DNA from: Paraburkholderia sp. BCC1885
GTDB taxonomy: Bacteria; Pseudomonadota; Gammaproteobacteria; Burkholderiales; Burkholderiaceae
Reading direction: 5' to 3'
Assembly (NCBI RefSeq): GCF_900996235.1
Contig: NZ_CAAJGM010000099.1
Location: forward strand, 86,315-150,314
DNA: 64,000 bases
The first letter of the stretch is position 1, and each line of letters opens with the position of its first letter. This document shows, piece after piece, positions 60,587 through 64,000 of this stretch. The notes beneath the pieces are model-generated. The model was not told the DNA's origin, made no database searches, and was given only the letters and a program-made list of their open reading frames with translations. Both the position numbers and the translations under genes were made by a program.

Positions 60587-61724
60587 TACCGCCTGCTTCC
60601 TCTGCCAGTTCATCGTCCGCACGCTGCTCCCACATGCCACGCAACACCTTGCCCTGTGCCAGAACCACCGACGGGGATTCAAACCACTGTTGCGGCGCAA
60701 GGATTTCCGCGCGCTTCACGCCGGGAATCACCTGGACATCGAACACCTCGTCCACACCATTAAAAAAATGGAGAATCCCCAGCAGTTGTCCCGATGCTGC
60801 GTCTAGCGCCGCGACACCGGCGACCAGTTCGCCCTCCTCTTCAATGGGCAGGCCCTGAGGGCCACGCTTTTCCCGCAGCTTGGACAGCCCGACGAAGATC
60901 ACACCGCCGTACTCCGCCAGCCCATGAGTAAATCCCGGTAGCTTCGCAAACACGGTGCTTTTGCCCGTTTCGGGATCTATGCGCAGGACCTGGCCCCGCC
61001 CACCTTCAAGCACATAAAGTTGTCCGTTGATCACACGCGGCGAGTGCGGCATCGAAAGCCCCGAGGCAATCACCCGCCCTGAGGGGACTTCCATCACCAC
61101 TCCGCTATCAGCCATGCCCGCGCGCCAGCCGTACGACGTATTCGTCGTTCCGAGTGCCGTCGCGAAACGGACCTTGCGATCATGAAACGCCATGCCGTTG
61201 AGATGGCAGCGGTCGTCCGGAGAAAGCTCGGGCACAAACGGCGGCTGCCAGATCGGCGTGAAATTGAAATAGCCGTCGATCACGCAGATGCACGACCAGC
61301 GGGTATTGACTGCCAGCACGACCTGACCGTCGAACGCCATGTCGTGCAGATCACAGTACGCGGTGTAGAACGTGTGACGCGGCACGAAGACCGCATCGTA
61401 GTAGTCCGGTTTCGCCGGAAACTGCGCCGCGATCGCTCGCACATTGGCGAAGATCATCAGTTCCCGCACCGTGGCAATCGCCAGACGGTCCGGGGCAACT
61501 GCGAGTCCCATTGAGCGCGGCAGCAGGCACGCAGAGAGCGTCGGCACGCCCTTTTCAACGCCCAGTAACGCGACGCCGGAAGGCCTGCGGCTGATGGCCA
61601 GCGTACAACCGAGTGCTTCGAGTACCGGAAGGAAACGGTCGGTGTCCCGCAGGTTAATCAACGGAGAGTAAGCATCCGGCAACGCTGTCCCGGGCGCGTC
61701 CGTCTGTGCGCTGGAATCCTGCAT
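60579..61724 (-). CDS. TIGR03032-like beta-propeller-type protein
   Basis: This 381-residue soluble protein starts MQDSSAQTDAPG. Its sequence has repeated short strands with VFVPRHTFYTAYCDLHDMAF, WSCICVIDGYFNFTPIWQPPFVPELSPDDRCHLNGMAF, SGLSMPHSPRVINGQLYVL and GFTHGLAEYGGVIFVGLSKLR. This pattern matches the TIGR03032/DUF4915 family. Those proteins are often encoded beside sulfotransferase and TPR genes; their activity is not established. The frame is open for 50 further codons, but that part lacks a ribosome site and is Pro/Arg-rich. It overlaps cysC. With the TPR-glycosyltransferases nearby it suggests a sulfation pathway for a surface product. Confidence 0.8.
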   Translation of the reverse strand: MQDSSAQTDAPGTALPDAYSPLINLRDTDRFLPVLEALGCTLAISRRPSGVALLGVEKGVPTLSACLLPRSMGLAVAPDRLAIATVRELMIFANVRAIAAQFPAKPDYYDAVFVPRHTFYTAYCDLHDMAFDGQVVLAVNTRWSCICVIDGYFNFTPIWQPPFVPELSPDDRCHLNGMAFHDRKVRFATALGTTNTSYGWRAGMADSGVVMEVPSGRVIASGLSMPHSPRVINGQLYVLEGGRGQVLRIDPETGKSTVFAKLPGFTHGLAEYGGVIFVGLSKLREKRGPQGLPIEEEGELVAGVAALDAASGQLLGILHFFNGVDEVFDVQVIPGVKRAEILAPQQWFESPSVVLAQGKVLRGMWEQRADDELAEEAGGND

Positions 61725-61971
61725 ATCTTGACTGGTCCCCGAGGAGGCATCGGCGCCGTGAGGCGCGAGGCAGGTAATGGCGAAATGGTCTGGGGACGGC
61801 GGCGCGAGGCGTACCTCACACTGCGTGACCGTCCGCGAGCGCCCGAAAACGCCGGCCGTTTCGGTGCTACGCAACTCGCGCCCTCCGGGGGCAGCGCGCC
61901 GCCCGGCCTCCGTCCCTCGCGACGAAGGTTATGTAACTTCAGTGACAGACTGATTTAGCGTTTCTGTATTT

Positions 61972-61991
61972 CGTCACACACTGGCGTCACA
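61972..61991. repeat. direct repeat of CGTCACA upstream of the TIGR03032-like gene
   Basis: Two copies of CGTCACA (61972-61978 and 61985-61991) lie 13 bases apart, about 250 bases upstream of the start. On the minus strand they read TGTGACG, the half-site of the palindromes found before tpsA. They may be a weak operator. No symmetric partner was found. Confidence 0.3.
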
Positions 61992-62033
61992 ATGTTGACG
62001 AAACGCCTGTCGCGGCATCGCCGTAGCGCCCCG

Positions 62034-62273
62034 TCAGGCACTGCCCGATGGACCGGGATCATTCTGTAGCTGACTCCCCACGTTGACACCCGCTGCCTCC
62101 AGTTCCCGCAGGAGCGCGTACCACGCCGCGATGGGCATCATCCGGAAAACCGGCTCGTTGTCGCGGCACACCATGACGTCTGTGTACGGCACCTTATCGA
62201 CGATCGCCTGCGGATTACGCGTCAGCTCCTCGATCGACACCGTGATCACGTCATTCTCTGACCGGCCTTCCAT
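62034..62273 (-). CDS. Phd/YefM-like antitoxin, orphan
   Basis: This 79-residue protein has the ribosome site GGGGAGAAA. It contains VITVSIEELTRNPQAIVDKV, VMVCRDNEPVFRMMPIAAWYALLRELEAAG and a short polar tail. The order of strand, helix, strand turn and helix is that of Phd/YefM antitoxins, and it matches the product at 16101-16358. No toxin gene is adjacent: the flanks are 300 bases of non-coding DNA on one side and 900 on the other. It might instead be a regulator. It is the second orphan of this type, and the two mark the outer sides of the T2SS/adhesin region. Confidence 0.6.
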   Translation of the reverse strand: MEGRSENDVITVSIEELTRNPQAIVDKVPYTDVMVCRDNEPVFRMMPIAAWYALLRELEAAGVNVGSQLQNDPGPSGSA

Positions 62274-63193
62274 CTTTTCTCTCCCCTGATCTCTGGGCGA
62301 TTGCACCATGCACCATGGCCGATTCACCCGGAAAACTCCTGCGCCGCATCGCCCGGCCGCAGTCAATGCACGATCAAGCATCCCTGCCTGCATCGCGAAC
62401 CCACCTCTTGTCATTCACACTACACATGACCTGTGGCGAATCAATGTCCGCAAACCGGTATTCGCTGTCACAAAAATGCCTCGCTTCACGCGTCCGGATT
62501 CACTTGCCGCGCCAGCGTTCCGGCAGAACGCAGTGAAGGAGCCTTGTAGCATCAGACATACTCCCCGCTGACCGGTCCGGGGAACCGCGCACGACAGGTA
62601 ATCCCTGCAATCACTGGCGGTCCTCCTACACTCCGTTACCGTGCATGGCGCCCCGCCATCGCTGCAGTCAGGACTGAAATCGAGGGTGGCACGGGACTCG
62701 CTGCACGGCGGTCGCCTCAGGACGGAATTCGACGATCCGCGTTCGCGCATCGCCCTGAGAACCCACGCCGTGCCGGAAAGCCGTGCAGTTCGGAATTGGC
62801 GCGGGCGTCCATCAGCGAGGACTGCGTGACACTGCCGACCACGAAGCTCCCGGCGATTGGTGACATCAGCGTGCGCAGCCGAAATACGCCTCAAGACCAA
62901 CGCACGCCCGGGTAATCACCACCGACGTCCAGGCGGCGACGGCCAAAGCCGGTATCGCTCACCATCAGACCCGTCGCACCATAGCTCGGATGATTCCTTA
63001 CTGGTGACGCGTGGCGCACTCACACACGACGACGTACCTGAGACCCGTCCGAGGAAACGACCGGATATAGTCGGGCAAACTGCGCGGGACTCGTCCGTTG
63101 CTGACCGGGGTACCTCGCAGAACGGTGCGATCGCGCACCGCCAGTAAAGTGACATTGCGACAAATCAAAAACAGGCACGGCGGTGATCCGGTT
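62274..63193. other. gene-poor stretch between the antitoxin-like gene and the phosphatase remnant
   Basis: These 920 bases hold no convincing gene. Open frames on both strands are Arg/Ser/Pro-rich with no ribosome site. The sequence may contain degraded mobile DNA, given the IS66-type element 0.6 kb to the right, but no ends or transposase fragments were recognised. Confidence 0.45.
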
Positions 63194-63819
63194 TCATATA
63201 AAGGCCCGTGGCAGCGGTTGAATAAACGGTATCGCCTTGTCCAGCACGTGGAGAGGCAACGCCTCTTCCTGGAAACTCGACTGACCATCGACATCAACGA
63301 TCCTGTTGAACTGAAATGCTTTTCCGTTGGGGACATCGATGTCCATCATTGCATCGTCGGAGAGGTCGGTCAGTTCAGCGATGATCGCGCGAATTGCTCC
63401 GAAATGAGAGAAGAGCATCAGGTCGGCGCGCCACAGCAGCGGCTCGAGAGAACGAAGAAAATTCTTCACCCGGTCCCGAGTATGGACACCGCTTTCCGAG
63501 CCGTTGCCATCAAAGGTGGCAATCTTGTCCATCTCCGGAAGGTAGCGGGTTCCGTAATCGCGCTCGTTCAGAAACGGAGTGATCTTCGGTGTCGCGGACA
63601 GCAGTCCCATCTCGTCCAGTACGATCCGGGCCGTTTGGGCAGCTCGAAAGTATTCGGACACGCAGATATCTATATTGAAGTTACCCGGCTTTGTCCAGCT
63701 TGCGTCGATCTTCTTCAAAATACTCCCTGTCATCAACGCCTGGCGGATGCCATTGGTGGTCAGACACAGCGCGCTGTCGTTGTAGCCGTAGAATGACGGG
63801 TCCTCGTTGCCGGTGCTGC
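63194..63819 (-). pseudogene. histidine phosphatase gene truncated at its 5' end by an IS66-type element
   Basis: The remaining 208 codons encode the body of a phosphoglycerate-mutase-like histidine phosphatase. They read STGNEDPSFYGYNDSALC, LTTNGIRQALMTGSILKKI, an SEYFRAAQTARIVLDEM block, FLNERDYGTRY (acid residue) and MLFSHFGAIRAIIAEL with the second catalytic His. The family begins with RHGES/AES, after which this remnant starts. That beginning is missing because the sequence from 63820 on matches an IS66 left end. The open frame continues into the element and by chance reads SQHGET, a false active-site motif without the Arg. The parent would be about 220-225 residues. Probably non-functional. 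Confidence 0.75.
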
Positions 63820-64000
63820 GTAAGCGGCTCGGCCCGACCGTTTCCCCATGCTGACTTTTCCAAAGCATGATGAGGGCGTTCAGATCAACGGAGCCAGTCA
63901 GCCATGTCGAACGCAGGGGGCGCAGCCCATCCCCGTCGCACGTACGCGCGAAAATTCAAGCAGCAGGTGATCAGAGAGACGTTGGTGCCTGGCATGTCGG
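63820..64000 (+). mobile_element. left end of an IS66-type element (partial)
   Basis: The sequence beginning GTAAGCGGCTCGGC at 63820, followed by CGTTTCCCCATGCTGACTTTTCC, is typical of IS66-family left ends, which start GTAAG. An orfA-like gene follows. The rest lies beyond the window. It interrupts the phosphatase gene, so this is an insertion event after that gene was in place. Confidence 0.72.
63904..64000 (+). CDS. IS66-type orfA (TnpA), partial
   Basis: The first 32 codons are in the window, beginning MSNAGGAAHPRRTYARKF, then KQQVIRETLVPGMS. The RRxYxxxFKxxVIxETLxPGxSV pattern matches the N-terminal helix-turn-helix of IS66 TnpA and related OrfA proteins, which bind the element's DNA. 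A GGAG ribosome site lies 11 bases upstream. The reading frame runs off the window end. It lies 84 bases inside the left inverted end. Confidence 0.75.
   Translation, partial: MSNAGGAAHPRRTYARKFKQQVIRETLVPGMS

Noticed and set aside
63820..63868. Reading the first 17 codons of the phosphatase frame as a genuine HGE active site
   Set aside because: These bases match an IS66 left end, and the catalytic Arg is missing; similarity to the family begins after the insertion point.

Overview
The window looks like a chromosome or megaplasmid segment of a Burkholderia-group betaproteobacterium (Burkholderia, Paraburkholderia or Caballeronia). The basis is high GC with GC-rich third codon positions, a Burkholderia-style type II secretion (T2SS) gene set with gspC inverted between gspDEF and gspGH, a very large DUF3739-type filamentous haemagglutinin, and the insertion sequences present. 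The genus is inferred from gene content only.

Region 1 (116-14601, all minus strand) is one long operon-like run. It starts with a TpsB/FhaC two-partner-secretion translocator, followed by a DUF2341-LamG-ExbB fusion, ExbD, TonB, a putative porin, a coiled-coil periplasmic protein, a YbjN-type protein, two more TonB-C-like proteins, a parvulin isomerase, two paralogous CxxC proteins, a small secreted protein, an orphan PstS and small hypotheticals. Region 2 (15044-19434) has gspK on the plus strand, a Phd/YefM-like antitoxin without a visible toxin, a gene-poor stretch with an AT-rich part, and two adjacent genes whose products carry HEPN-like R-x4-H signatures.

Region 3 (20138-31904) is the T2SS core: gspM, L, H, G (minus), gspC (plus), gspF, E, D (minus), then a plus-strand DING-type phosphate-binding protein, which is a plausible T2SS substrate. 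Region 4 (32486-34731) holds a decayed IS5-family transposase and an apparently intact IS630-family element lying just beyond the 3' end of the adhesin gene.

Region 5 (34840-47511) is a single 4223-residue TpsA/filamentous haemagglutinin gene. Region 6 (47743-58534) has four paralogous genes encoding TPR arrays joined to a GT9-like glycosyltransferase domain, plus one unrecognised gene. Region 7 (58755-61724) has gspJ, gspI, an adenylylsulfate kinase and a TIGR03032-like protein. The end of the window holds a second orphan Phd-like antitoxin and a histidine-phosphatase gene that an IS66-type element appears to have truncated; that element runs off the window.

Read together, this is an island for making, modifying and exporting a giant surface adhesin. 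The TpsB/TpsA pair sits 20 kb apart, with a TonB-ExbB-ExbD module next to tpsB, TPR-glycosyltransferases next to tpsA, and a T2SS whose minor-pseudopilin genes I, J and K are split to the two sides. Functional links between these modules are inferred from proximity only.
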